Source: Streptomyces sp. NA04227
GTDB lineage: Bacteria; Actinomycetota; Actinomycetes; Streptomycetales; Streptomycetaceae
Reading direction: 5' to 3'
DNA length: 64,000 bases
NCBI RefSeq assembly: GCF_013364195.1
Contig: NZ_CP054918.1
Coordinates: 7,553,001 to 7,617,000, forward strand
Program-made: the position numbers and the translations under genes
In this document: positions 54,577-63,861 of the stretch, one piece after another
How positions within the stretch are numbered: position 1 is the first letter of the stretch
How the letters are laid out: the number at the start of each line of letters is the position of its first letter
The notes under the pieces: generated by a model
Told to the model about the DNA's origin: nothing
What the model saw: the letters and a program-made list of their open reading frames with translations, nothing else
Database searches by the model: none

Positions 54577-54612
54577 GGCCGTCGGCCACTCAAGCTGTGG
54601 TGGCCGACGGCC
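54577..54612 (-). terminator. Perfect 13-bp stem terminator
   Basis: GGCCGTCGGCCAC (54577-54589) and GTGGCCGACGGCC (54600-54612) pair perfectly, seven bases beyond the TPR gene stop. Confidence 0.82.
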
Positions 54613-54619
54613 CGGCGCC

Positions 54620-54997
54620 TCACTCGGGGAAATCGCCGCCCAGAACGGCGGCCATCCGCAGATACGGCGCCGCTTCCGCGTCGCGGCCCTGCCGCTCCAG
54701 CGTCCGGCCCAGCATCAGCCGCGCGTACCGCGCCACCGGGTCCCGCTCCACAATCTCCCGCAACTCCCTTTCCGCACGCCGCAGTTGCGCCGAGTGGTAG
54801 TAGGAGCGTGCGAGCAGCAGCCGTACGCCGTCGTTCTCCGGCTCCTGCGCACGCAGCCCCTCAAGGATGCGCGCGGCGTTCGCGTACTCCTTGGCCTCGA
54901 AGAAGAACCGCGCCCGCGTCCAGCGCTCGGCCGCGGCACCCTCGGTCCAGTAGTCGGGTTCCGTGTGCTGCTCCACACTGCGGTCCTGCACGTTCAC
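54620..54997 (-). CDS. Tetratricopeptide repeat protein
   Basis: The protein has 125 residues. Two to three TPR-like helix pairs: FFFEAKEYANAARILEGL, VRLLLARSYYHSAQLRRAE and YARLMLGRTLERQGRDAEAA. It probably acts as a protein-protein adaptor in the cytoplasm. GTG 54997 has GAGGAGG 5 nt upstream. It is divergent from pirin. Confidence 0.88.
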   Translation of the reverse strand: MNVQDRSVEQHTEPDYWTEGAAAERWTRARFFFEAKEYANAARILEGLRAQEPENDGVRLLLARSYYHSAQLRRAERELREIVERDPVARYARLMLGRTLERQGRDAEAAPYLRMAAVLGGDFPE

Positions 54998-55127
54998 TGA
55001 TGCCTCCTCATGCGGCTCGACGACGGATCGCGATGTCCTCGCGATGAGCTCCAACACCCACCTGAGAACGCACATTCCCGTCGCCGCGAGCCCGCCGGGA
55101 GGGCGGCCGAGGCTCTACGCTGAGCGC

Positions 55128-56093
55128 ATGAGCAATCTTGATCGCGAGGCGGTCCCCAGTCTGTGCGGCGGTCGCGGCTTCGTCGTCGCCGAACCGGTAC
55201 GTGAACTGCTCAGCCCGCGCACGGTCAAGCTCGGCGAATCCACCGAGGTCCGGCGCCTGCTCCCGAACCTGGGCCGCCGCATGGTCGGCGCCTGGTGCTT
55301 CGTGGACCACTACGGCCCCGACGACATCGCCGACGAGCCCGGCATGCAGGTACCGCCCCACCCGCACATGGGCCTGCAGACCGTCAGCTGGCTGCACGAG
55401 GGCGAGGTGCTGCACAACGACTCCACCGGCAGCACCCAGATCATCCGCCCCCGCCAGCTCGGCCTCATGACCTCCGGCCGCGCCATCAGCCACTCGGAAC
55501 AGAGCCCGCGCTCCCACGCCCGCCTGCTGCACGGCGCCCAGCTCTGGGTCGCCCTGCCCGACGCCGACCGCCACACCGATCCGCGGTTCGAGTTCCACGG
55601 GGATCTGCCGCGTGTGACGGCGCCCGGCCTCGACGCCACCGTGCTCCTCGGCTCCCTGGACAGCGCGGCCTCGCCCGGCACCACGTTCACCCCGATCGTC
55701 GGCGCCGACCTCTCGCTCAGCGAGGGCGCGGATCTGAACCTCCCCCTCGACCCCGACTTCGAGTACGCGGTCCTCGCCATGTCGGGCGAGGCCCGGGTCG
55801 ACGGCGTCCCGGTACTCCCCGGCTCGATGCTCTACCTTGGCTGCGGCCGCCGCGAACTCCCCCTGAGCGCACCCTCCGACGCGGGCCTGATGCTCCTCGG
55901 CGGCGAGCCCTTCGAGGAGGAGCTGCTCATGTGGTGGAACTTCATCGGACGGTCGCAGGAGGAGATCGAGCAGGCCCGGGAGGACTGGATGACCGGCTCC
56001 CGCTTCGGTGAGGTGAAGGGGTACGACGGGGCGGCGCTGCCGGCGCCCGAACTTCCGGCGGTGCCGTTGAAGCCGCGGGGACGGGTGCGCTGA
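55128..56093 (+). CDS. Pirin family cupin protein
   Basis: The protein has 321 residues with two cupin barrels. The N-terminal metal site is PPHPHMGLQTVSWLHEGEV and the His further on is AISHSEQSP; MVGAWCFVDHYGP is a family signature. Pirins bind iron and some are quercetinases. ATG 55128 begins MSNLDREAVPSLCGGRG. Confidence 0.94.
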   Translation: MSNLDREAVPSLCGGRGFVVAEPVRELLSPRTVKLGESTEVRRLLPNLGRRMVGAWCFVDHYGPDDIADEPGMQVPPHPHMGLQTVSWLHEGEVLHNDSTGSTQIIRPRQLGLMTSGRAISHSEQSPRSHARLLHGAQLWVALPDADRHTDPRFEFHGDLPRVTAPGLDATVLLGSLDSAASPGTTFTPIVGADLSLSEGADLNLPLDPDFEYAVLAMSGEARVDGVPVLPGSMLYLGCGRRELPLSAPSDAGLMLLGGEPFEEELLMWWNFIGRSQEEIEQAREDWMTGSRFGEVKGYDGAALPAPELPAVPLKPRGRVR

Positions 56094-56161
56094 CCTGCGG
56101 GAAGGGGTGGAGGTTGCGGACTGGTGGGCGCGCCTCGCAGGCAGTTCCCCCACCGGCGGCG

Positions 56162-57241
56162 CTACCGCAGCTCGAACTGCACGCCCGCTCGCTGGGCGAC
56201 CCCGCGTAGTTGGGTCACCAGTGTGGCCGGCATCGGAATGCCGTCGCGGGTACGCTCCTCGCGCGCTCCGGCCTGCGGGTCACCGGCCACCAGCACCGGC
56301 GACTCCGCGTGCAGCGGCGGGGTCCGGTGCAGGAGGTCGATGGCATCGTCGAGGTCGTCCTCGAACGTGCCGGAAAGGCGGAAGAACGTGGGGTCCAATG
56401 CTAGGAAGAAGTGCCCGATGTTGTGCGGCGCGGCAGGATCATCACGTTCACGGATGGCAGGGAACGTCCCGCCGCACAGCGTCGCAGCGAGGATGTGGGC
56501 CATCATGCTGAGCCCGTAGCCCTTGTGACTGGACATCTCCGGAGTACCACCCAGCGGGGTCAACCCACCCCTGTCTTTCGCCTTGAGGATGCGCATGGCC
56601 TCGGCGGAGTCCTCTACCGCCTGTCCTTCCTCGTTCACGACCCAGCCGCGTGGCAATGGACGCTGGTGGTAGTCGTAGACCTTCACCTTGTTGACGGCAG
56701 CGGTCGTCGTGGCGATGTCGAGCAGGAAGTTCGTGTTGCGGCGGGCGGGCGCGGCGAACGCGAGCGGGTTGGTGCCGAGTCTGGGCACCACGGAGCCCGT
56801 GGGTGGGGCGCACGTGAGCTGTGCCGAACTCGTGACCAGCCCGAGAAGCCCTTCCTTCGCAGCGAGGTCTGCGTAGTAGCCGGCGGCCCCGAAGTGGTGG
56901 GAGTGCACCACCGACGCCACGCCGACCGTGTTCTCCTTCGCCTTACTGATTGCCGTGCGCATGGCGTACACGCCCGCCGGGTGCCCAAGGCCGCTCGCGG
57001 CGTCGATGAGCGCGGACGCGGCGTTCTCCCGCACGATTGTGGGTCGCGCCGCAAAGTCGATGCGTCCTTCCTGCCGATACTTCTCGTAAGCGATCAGCAT
57101 CGATACTCCATGCGAGTCGATGCCCGAGAGGTCGGTGTCGACCATGACGTCCGAGGTGACTGCTGCCAGGTCGCCGTCCATGCCCCACGCGGTGAGAACG
57201 TCGACGATCAGCCGCCGCACCAGGTCAGCGGGAACTCCCAT
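56162..57241 (-). CDS. Malate/L-lactate/ureidoglycolate-type dehydrogenase
   Basis: The protein has 359 residues of the Ldh/Mdh II fold unrelated to Rossmann dehydrogenases. GIDSHGVSMLIAYEKY gives the catalytic His, SHHFGAAGYYADLA the second His, and RLGTNPLAFAAPA the cofactor region. It would oxidise a 2-hydroxy acid with NAD(P). ATG 57241 follows AAGGAG by 7 nt. Second gene after lhgO, 29 bp downstream. Base composition is slightly less GC than neighbours. Confidence 0.92.
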   Translation of the reverse strand: MGVPADLVRRLIVDVLTAWGMDGDLAAVTSDVMVDTDLSGIDSHGVSMLIAYEKYRQEGRIDFAARPTIVRENAASALIDAASGLGHPAGVYAMRTAISKAKENTVGVASVVHSHHFGAAGYYADLAAKEGLLGLVTSSAQLTCAPPTGSVVPRLGTNPLAFAAPARRNTNFLLDIATTTAAVNKVKVYDYHQRPLPRGWVVNEEGQAVEDSAEAMRILKAKDRGGLTPLGGTPEMSSHKGYGLSMMAHILAATLCGGTFPAIRERDDPAAPHNIGHFFLALDPTFFRLSGTFEDDLDDAIDLLHRTPPLHAESPVLVAGDPQAGAREERTRDGIPMPATLVTQLRGVAQRAGVQFELR

Positions 57242-57270
57242 CACTTTCTCCTTCTGTGTCATCAAAGTGG

Positions 57271-58515
57271 TCAGATCGCCGCGGAGTCGCGTACGGAGCG
57301 GGCCAGATCGTCGTCGCCGAGGTGGGAGAACGCGTCCGCGGCGATGTGGGCGCCGATCTGCAGGCTCGACGTCGCCGCGGGTGAGGGCGCGTTGAGCAGG
57401 TGGATCGCCCCGGGTGTGCGGTCGATGACGAAGTCGTCGACGAGCTCGCCGGTGGCGGTGACGGCCTGGGCCCGCACCCCGCTGGTGTGGCGGCGCAGGT
57501 CCTTGGCGTCCAGCGTGGGGACGAGCTTGCGAACTTCTCGCACGTACAGCGGCGAGATCAGCGACCGGCTCATCTCGGCGACCCCGTAGCGCCAGTATCT
57601 CCGCGCGAGGCCGCGCAGGGCCGGGTCGCGCACCATGTCGGTGAGCATTCGTGGGTCGATGTCGCGCCACCGGTAGCCTTCGCGCGCCAGGGCGGGCACG
57701 GCGTTGGGGCCCACGTGCACGGAGCCGTCGAGCATGGGGGTGATGTGCACCCCGAGGAACGGCAGGTCCGGGTCGGGCACCGGGTACACCGGGTTGCTCA
57801 CCACGTCCCTGCGACCGGGCCGGACCTCGGTGTACTCACCGCGGAAGGGCATGATCCGTACGGTGGGGGTGTGGCCGGCCGCACGAGCGATCCTGTCGCT
57901 GTGCAGGCCGGCGCAGTTGACGAGCACGCGTGCGCGGATCTCCGCGCCGGGAGTGTGGACCACCGTCCGCTCGCCGCCTGCACGAATCTGAAGCGCGGGT
58001 GCGTTCGTCCGCAACGTCGCGCCGAGCTCGGTCAGTTCCCCGGCCAACGCACGGCACACGTGAGCGAAGTCGGTCATCGCGGTCTCGGCGACCGCGAGTG
58101 CGGCGATCCCTGCGACATTCGGCTCCCGCTCGGCGATCTCGCCCCTGTCCAACCGCCGCACGGTGACCCCGTTGGCCTCGCCACGCTGGGCGAGCAGCTC
58201 AAGGCCCGGCAGCTGACTCTTTGCGGTGGCCACCACGATCTTGCCCGTGCGCTTGACGGGTACGTCGTGCTGCTCGCAGTAGCGGATCATGGCCTCGCCG
58301 CCGGCCCTGGCAAGGCGGGCCTTGAGGCTTCCGGGCCGGTAGTACAGGCCGCTGTGGATCACGTTGCTGTTGCGCCCGGACTGGTGGGCTCCCCATTGGT
58401 CCTCCTTCTCCACCACCGTGACGGTCCTGCGGGGATCGGCGCGCAGGACCGCCCTGGCCGTGGCGAGACCGACCACCCCTCCCCCGATGACGACGACATC
58501 GACAGCTTCGGACAT
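57271..58515 (-). CDS. lhgO: L-2-hydroxyglutarate oxidase
   Basis: The protein has 414 residues. VDVVVIGGGVVGLATARAVL is the FAD site. HQSGRNSNVIHSGLYYRPGS and LVNCAGLHSDRIAR are LhgO signatures. It oxidises L-2-hydroxyglutarate (or a related acid) to the keto acid, passing electrons to the quinone pool. GGAGG lies 8 nt before ATG 58515. It forms an operon with the Ldh-type gene, consistent with 2-hydroxy-acid catabolism. Confidence 0.92.
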   Translation of the reverse strand: MSEAVDVVVIGGGVVGLATARAVLRADPRRTVTVVEKEDQWGAHQSGRNSNVIHSGLYYRPGSLKARLARAGGEAMIRYCEQHDVPVKRTGKIVVATAKSQLPGLELLAQRGEANGVTVRRLDRGEIAEREPNVAGIAALAVAETAMTDFAHVCRALAGELTELGATLRTNAPALQIRAGGERTVVHTPGAEIRARVLVNCAGLHSDRIARAAGHTPTVRIMPFRGEYTEVRPGRRDVVSNPVYPVPDPDLPFLGVHITPMLDGSVHVGPNAVPALAREGYRWRDIDPRMLTDMVRDPALRGLARRYWRYGVAEMSRSLISPLYVREVRKLVPTLDAKDLRRHTSGVRAQAVTATGELVDDFVIDRTPGAIHLLNAPSPAATSSLQIGAHIAADAFSHLGDDDLARSVRDSAAI

Positions 58516-58548
58516 CTTCCGAACCTCCATGAGCGCAGCGAATCACTG

Positions 58549-58564
58549 CGACTGTATACATTCG
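58549..58564. promoter_or_regulatory. GntR operator between lhgO and gntR
   Basis: CGACTGTATACATTCG is a 16-bp palindrome with one mismatched pair. The central TATACA could be a -10 on either strand (58555-58560 plus; 58558-58553 minus), so a bound repressor would block both divergent genes. Confidence 0.72.
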
Positions 58565-58597
58565 CTGCGTCTGCACACAAGGCGATACACTCCAGCA

Positions 58598-59245
58598 ATG
58601 ATCCCCGCGACCCGGAGCCACAACAGCGCCAACGTGATCGCCGACCGACTGCGCGCTTCGATCCGGCTCGGTGAGCTGCTCCCCGGCACCCGGCTCGTCC
58701 AGGAAAAGCTGGCGGCCGAGCTGCAGGTCAGCCGTATCCCACTGCGCGAAGCCCTGCACACCTTGGCTGCCGAAGGCTTGATCGAAGTACTGCCCCAGCG
58801 CGGCATGCACGTCGCGGAGCTGAGCCGGGCCGACATCGAGAACCTCTTCGAGCTACGCCTGCAGCTGGAACCAGAGCTGGCGGAGGAAATCGTGCGAGGC
58901 TGTCGGGACCGCGACGTCGACGAACTGCAGTCACTGGCCGACGAGATGCGCGCCAAGGGACCGGACGCCTCCGGCCGTGCCGCCCTCAATTACCAGTTCC
59001 ACCGGCGCATCTACGAACTGTCGGAACGCAGGCTCTCCCTACGCTTCATCGACCAGTTGCTGCACCTCGTGGAGCCCTACAGCCGCCGCTGGGTGCACTC
59101 CGGACACGAACTCACACGCATCGACGACGAGCACGCAAAGATGGTCGAGGCGTTGCGCACCCATGACGCGGAACTGCTACGACAAATGATCGTCGCCCAC
59201 GTCGAGGGTGCGCGTGACCATGTCCTCGGACATCATCCCGTCTGA
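58598..59245 (+). CDS. GntR family (FCD) transcriptional regulator
   Basis: The protein has 215 residues. The winged helix (about 8-75, RLVQEKLAAELQVSRIPLRE) is followed by an FCD effector domain with metal His residues (YQFHRRIYEL, HAKMVEALRTHD). It likely represses lhgO and itself in response to a hydroxy- or keto-acid. ATG 58598 gives the standard start. Confidence 0.93.
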   Translation: MIPATRSHNSANVIADRLRASIRLGELLPGTRLVQEKLAAELQVSRIPLREALHTLAAEGLIEVLPQRGMHVAELSRADIENLFELRLQLEPELAEEIVRGCRDRDVDELQSLADEMRAKGPDASGRAALNYQFHRRIYELSERRLSLRFIDQLLHLVEPYSRRWVHSGHELTRIDDEHAKMVEALRTHDAELLRQMIVAHVEGARDHVLGHHPV

Positions 59246-59456
59246 CAGCATCTGGAAGGTCTCCCCCTTCGGCGATCACCACGTGTACGGCAACGACGGA
59301 CGCGCTTCTCCACCCGCGGCAAGGTCGTGACGACGCGGTGGTGGTGGGGGAGGGGGGACCCGGCGGCGGGTGTGGCCGGGGTAGATCTGGGGTTTCCCCG
59401 GCACGAGTGAGTGGCATTGCGGCCCGATTTCCGCGGCCAGGGGCGCTCCGTGACGG

Positions 59457-62129
59457 TCACGGTGACGTGGGCAGGGAGACGGGGAGGGACTGCTCGGTCC
59501 AGATGATCTTGCCCTTGGCGGTGTAGCGGGTGCCCCAGCGCTCTGTGCACTGGGCCACCAGGAACAGGCCGCGGCCGCCTTCGTCGGTGAACGCGGCGCG
59601 ACGCAGGTGGGGTGCGGTGATGCTGCCGTCGGACACCTGACAGATGAGCGAGGTGTCACGGAGCAGACGGACCTGGATGGGCCCGGTGCCGTGGCGGATG
59701 GCGTTGGTGACCAGCTCGCTGAGCACCAGTTCGGTGGTGAACGCGGCTTCCTGTAGGCCCCAGTCGTTCAGTTGCCGGACGGCGGCCTTGCGCACGTCGG
59801 CGACGGCATTGGGGACAGCGGGCACGTCCCAGCTCGCGATCTGCTCGGCGGCCATGGCGCGGGCACGGGCGACCAGCAGGGCGATGTCGTCGTCGTTGCC
59901 GGCCGGCAGGAGAGCGCTGAGGGCGGCGTCGCACGTCTGCTGGGGAGAGCGGCCGGGGTGGGAGAGCGCACGGCGGAGGATTTCGAATCCGGTGTCGATG
60001 TCGCGACTGCGGGACTCGATGAGGCCGTCGGTGTAGAGGGCGAGTTGGCTGCCCTCGGTGATGTCGAGAACCAGGGTCTCGAAGGGGAGCCCGCCCACCC
60101 CCAGCGGTGGCCCGGCGGGGACTTCGAGGAACTCGACGGAGCCGTCGGGGTGGATGAGGGCGGGCGGGGGGTGGCCCGCGCGGGCCAGGGCGCAGCTCCG
60201 AGAGACCGGGTCGTAGACGGCGTAGAGACAGGTGGCGCCCACGATCCCGTCACTGTCGTCGGCCGAGGCCGTGTCGTGGTCGATGCGGCTGACGAGGTCG
60301 TCGAGGTGGGTCAGGAGCTCGTCGGGGGGCAGGTCGAGCGCGGAGAAGTTGTGCACGGCGGTCCGCAGACGGCCCATGGTGGCGGCGGCATGCAGGCCGT
60401 GGCCCACGACGTCGCCGACGACCAGGGCGACCCGCGCGCTGGACAACGGGATCACGTCGAACCAGTCGCCACCCACTCCGGCGCGTGCGGGCAGGTAACG
60501 GTGGGCGACCTCCACGGCCACCTGCTCGGGTGTTCCGCGCGGCAGCAGGCTGCGCTGCAGTGTCACGGCGGTGGTGTGCTCGCGGGTGTAGCGGCGGGCG
60601 TTGTCGATGGAGACGGCCGCGCGGGCGGCCAGTTCCTCGGCGACGGCCAGGTCGTCGGTCTCGAACGGCTCGGACTGGGGCGCGCGTGAGAAGGACGCGA
60701 CCCCAAGGGTGACGCCACGGGCGCGCAGGGGGACGGTGATGAGCGAGGCATCGCCGCCTTCCGGTTCCGGGCCGTCGGCCCCCGGGGGCCGGGCGGGCGT
60801 TGCCGTGGGGTCCTGCACACCGGGTACGAGCACTGCTTTTCCCGAGTCGAAAGCTTGGGCCTGCGGCGTCGACGGACCGTGCCGGATCAGCTCGCCCACG
60901 GACCGTGGCAGGCTGTCCGCGCCCGCGCCCGCGCCCGTGTCCGCGGCCGCGACCCGGCGCAAGTGCGTGCTGCTGTCGGAGGGCTCCTCTCCGGCCAGCA
61001 CGGACTCCACAAGATCGACGATGGCGGTGTCGGCGAACCCTGGCACCGTCGCCTCGGTCAGCTCCTCGGCGGTTCTGGTCACATCCAGACTGCTGCCGAT
61101 TCGCGCACTGGCCTCGTTCAGCAGCCTCAGCCGGGTGCGGGCCACGTCGGCCTTGCCGGTCAGCGCCCGCAGTTCAGTGGTGTCACGGAGGGTGGCAACG
61201 CTCCCGTACCGGCGGACACGCCCCTGCGTGGGGCGGAGGTTGACGGCTAGTACCCGTTCTCCGGCGAGGTGGATCTCGTCGGTTGCCGATCGCCCGGAGG
61301 CAAGGAGGTCGGCGAGGGGCTCGTCCAGCCCGAGGTCGGTGACGGGACGGCCCTGCGTGCCGTCCGGCAGGCCGAGCAATCGCTGCGCCTCGTCGTTGGC
61401 CAGCAGCAGCCTGTGCTCGCCGTCGATGATGAGGACGCCTTCACGCACGGAGTGCAGAACGGCGTCGTGGTGCTCGTACATGCGGGTGATTTCCTGGGGC
61501 CCCAGGCCACGGGTCTGGTGCCCCAGCCGTCTGCTGACGAGCGCGACACCGCCGGTGGCGAGGAGCAGTGCGCCACCGGCGGAGGCGAACAGGACAGGAA
61601 GGTGCGCCACGCTCTCCGGCGCGATTCCCACGGCCACGACGCCGATGACCGATCCGTCACGATCCGTGACAGGCGCCAGCCCCTGAACCGCCTCACTGCT
61701 GAAGGGCCCGTCGCTGGACACCGTGTAGCTCTCACCGCGCAGGGCCCGCTCGATACTGCCCGGGTAGGACCGTCCGATCTGTGCCGGGTCGCGATGGGTG
61801 TACAGAATGCCCTGGGTGCTCACCACCGCGACGGACTCCGCGTCGGCCAGCGACCGGGCCTCCTCGGCGCGCGGCTGCAGGGACGCCGAGGGGTCGTCCC
61901 CGCCGAGCGCGGACACCGTTGCGGGGGAGTTCGCGAAGGTCTCGGACGCGGCCAGCGCCTGCTCGCGGGCGTGTTCCTGACTGTGCTGGACCGCGTTCCA
62001 CACAAAGGTGCCCACTGCGCCCGCGAAGAGCAGCGACACGACCGCCACGAGCAGGATGAACACCTGGGTGGCCACGCTGCGCAAGCCCATGGCCGATCGC
62101 CAGCCCGACGCGTCCGATACACGGCCCAT
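59457..62129 (-). CDS. Membrane-anchored SpoIIE-type PP2C phosphatase with extracellular sensor
   Basis: The protein has 890 residues. A membrane helix (about 17-42), an extracellular Cache-like domain (45-175, SVAVVSTQGILYTHRDPAQI), a second helix (178-200), PAS (215-330), GAF (340-525), PP2C/SpoIIE (540-745: GGDWFDVIPLSS, VGDVVGHGLHAAATMG, TDGLIESRSRD) and a HATPase (765-880: ELVTNAIRHG, DEGGRGLFLV). The sensor resembles that of DcuS/CitA-type kinases, so a small acid may be the signal. ATG 62129 has only a weak ribosome-binding site; ATG 62090 is possible. Confidence 0.92.
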   Translation of the reverse strand: MGRVSDASGWRSAMGLRSVATQVFILLVAVVSLLFAGAVGTFVWNAVQHSQEHAREQALAASETFANSPATVSALGGDDPSASLQPRAEEARSLADAESVAVVSTQGILYTHRDPAQIGRSYPGSIERALRGESYTVSSDGPFSSEAVQGLAPVTDRDGSVIGVVAVGIAPESVAHLPVLFASAGGALLLATGGVALVSRRLGHQTRGLGPQEITRMYEHHDAVLHSVREGVLIIDGEHRLLLANDEAQRLLGLPDGTQGRPVTDLGLDEPLADLLASGRSATDEIHLAGERVLAVNLRPTQGRVRRYGSVATLRDTTELRALTGKADVARTRLRLLNEASARIGSSLDVTRTAEELTEATVPGFADTAIVDLVESVLAGEEPSDSSTHLRRVAAADTGAGAGADSLPRSVGELIRHGPSTPQAQAFDSGKAVLVPGVQDPTATPARPPGADGPEPEGGDASLITVPLRARGVTLGVASFSRAPQSEPFETDDLAVAEELAARAAVSIDNARRYTREHTTAVTLQRSLLPRGTPEQVAVEVAHRYLPARAGVGGDWFDVIPLSSARVALVVGDVVGHGLHAAATMGRLRTAVHNFSALDLPPDELLTHLDDLVSRIDHDTASADDSDGIVGATCLYAVYDPVSRSCALARAGHPPPALIHPDGSVEFLEVPAGPPLGVGGLPFETLVLDITEGSQLALYTDGLIESRSRDIDTGFEILRRALSHPGRSPQQTCDAALSALLPAGNDDDIALLVARARAMAAEQIASWDVPAVPNAVADVRKAAVRQLNDWGLQEAAFTTELVLSELVTNAIRHGTGPIQVRLLRDTSLICQVSDGSITAPHLRRAAFTDEGGRGLFLVAQCTERWGTRYTAKGKIIWTEQSLPVSLPTSP

Positions 62130-62464
62130 TTATCACGCTTACCACGTATCAAGTGGTTTGTCTTCGCCCCAGGGTGCAGCCCGCGACTCCGCTCTGGTCG
62201 GCCCAGCCGCGGAGGACAGCGTCCGCCCTGCGCAGGTGAACGTCATGTCCGGTTTGTCGTGTCGGGCCGTGGTGAGGGCGGCTTCGGGTTCCCACCCCAG
62301 CGCCGGCCGGCTGCGGAGTGCTTCTCGGTTGACGGCACAGCGTTCGTCCGTATGCGGGCCATGGAGCGTCTGTCGCATGGGGCGAGTGTCGCGATGCGGC
62401 TGCGTGCCGTGGTCTCCTCGGCACGGGTTCGCGCCAAGGAGACGACAGCATGTGCGGGCGGGCC
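62130..62464. other. Intergenic region next to protease remnant
   Basis: These 335 bp hold the phosphatase promoter (AT-rich at 62128-62165) and no convincing gene. Confidence 0.4.
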
Positions 62465-62776
62465 TCACCTGACGTTGACCGTGGTCCAGGCAGCGGCCGC
62501 GGTCTTGTACTCCTGGCTGGTGGTGCCGTACAGATCCTTGGCCGCTCTCAGGGCGGCCGCACGGGCACCGGAGTAGGTCGTCGTCGAGGTCATGTAGACG
62601 GTCAGGGCGCGATACCAGAAGGCGGCCGCCTTCTGGTTGCCGATGCCGGTGACCTTGGAGCCGTCGTACGTAGGGCTGTTGTACGTGACGCTGTAGATGG
62701 TCTTGGCGCCGCTGCCCTCACTGGCGAGGTAGAACCAGTGGTTGCCGACGCCCGAGGAATGGTGCACGTCGAGCTT
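62465..62776 (-). pseudogene. C-terminal fragment of an M4 (thermolysin-like) metalloprotease
   Basis: The frame from KLDVHHSSGVGNHWFYLASE to the stop matches the C-terminal domain of secreted neutral proteases, including YNSPTYDGS, FWYRALTVYMTSTTTYSG and DLYGTTSQEYKTAAAAW. The HExxH catalytic half is missing. Upstream of 62776 the frame turns into unrelated sequence, while the opposite strand shows a different gene end. The gene has been cut by a deletion or recombination. Confidence 0.82.
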
Positions 62777-62781
62777 GCCTA

Positions 62782-62895
62782 CCCGACGACCTCGGCGTCA
62801 CCGTTGGAGCTGTTCGAGGCTCTGGAGCCGGAGTTGCGCTGGTGCATGCCGACAACAGCGGCAATCCGGATCTGATGGCGGCGGTCTGCGGATGA
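62782..62895 (+). pseudogene. Possible C-terminal fragment of another gene
   Basis: On the plus strand a frame abutting the M4 remnant reads PDDLGVTVGAVRGSGAGVAL then VHADNSGNPDLMAAVCG and a stop. It looks protein-like but has no start and no recognised family. It may mark the partner sequence in the rearrangement. Confidence 0.35.
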
Positions 62896-63000
62896 ACGCC
62901 CGCTGCAGGAGGCGTTCTCCCCCCAAGCACAGCCCGCTGCATCCGTGTCTCGCCGAGGGGGAGAGGACATCAGCTCCAATGCCCGGGACTACCGGGTGTG

Positions 63001-63861
63001 TTACGGCCGCCGCAGCGGTGGCAGTGCGTCGAGGGTGGGGCGGATTGCGTGTTCCGCCTTCTCCGGGTACGCGAAGTCCTGCGCCTCGGCCACCTCCTTG
63101 GCCAGCCGGGCGAAGAGGTCGGCCGTCGCCTGTGCTGCCTGCAACATCCCGTCCACCGTGAAGTCGCCGAAGATCCTGGGCAGTTCGTCCCAGATCCAGG
63201 GCTGGGCCCACTGCCGCATGCGGGTGCCGCCGTACCAGATGTCGTGGCCGGTGCCCTGACGAGTCAGAGCATGCCACTCGATCATGGACTCCAACAGTTC
63301 TTTCGTGGTCCGGTCCCGTGCTTGCGCCACCCACAGCTCACCGCGGGCGAGGTAGCGCGGCAGGTGCGCCACTTCGAACCAGAACTCCGCGCACAGCTCT
63401 GCGAATTCCTCGGCGTCCGGCAGATCCACATCTGGCGTTCCTGGGGCGGCTGGCAGCTTCGCTGCCAGCCCGTCCCGGTCCAGCAGCACTTCGTAGCCCC
63501 GGACGTGCACGTCGTCCAGTCCGTCCGTGGCCATCTTCTCCAAGAGGTCGACTGGCACCACCTGGAAGTCGGCTTTCACGCCGCCTTCGAAGAACACCAG
63601 ATGCGCCGGGTTCTCCCAGGGGCCCTCCAGCGCGACCTGCACCGCCACTGGGCCGAGTTCCAAGACCCAGTCGCCCTCCTCATAACTGTCGGGATCGGTG
63701 GTGTAGATCTCGATGTCGTGGTCGGAGAGAGCGTCCACTGTGCCGTCGTTGCGGGCGCGTGACCCGGTGCGGAGCACGGCCCGGACATCCTGCCGGTTGT
63801 GGGCCCAAGCCAGCACCCGGGTGACGATTCCCTCGTCATCTATGTGGATCACAGCCGTCAT
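63001..63861 (-). CDS. Aminoglycoside 6-adenylyltransferase-like nucleotidyltransferase
   Basis: The protein has 286 residues. The nucleotidyltransferase motif is VLRTGSRARNDGTVDALSDH then DIEIYTTD, with Asp residues for metal. The C-terminal half (EWHALTRQGTGHDIWYGG) matches the ANT(6)/AadE family. Chromosomal members in Streptomyces may adenylate other substrates, so resistance is not assumed. ATG 63861 lies inside the overlapping M6 remnant. Confidence 0.85.
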   Translation of the reverse strand: MTAVIHIDDEGIVTRVLAWAHNRQDVRAVLRTGSRARNDGTVDALSDHDIEIYTTDPDSYEEGDWVLELGPVAVQVALEGPWENPAHLVFFEGGVKADFQVVPVDLLEKMATDGLDDVHVRGYEVLLDRDGLAAKLPAAPGTPDVDLPDAEEFAELCAEFWFEVAHLPRYLARGELWVAQARDRTTKELLESMIEWHALTRQGTGHDIWYGGTRMRQWAQPWIWDELPRIFGDFTVDGMLQAAQATADLFARLAKEVAEAQDFAYPEKAEHAIRPTLDALPPLRRP

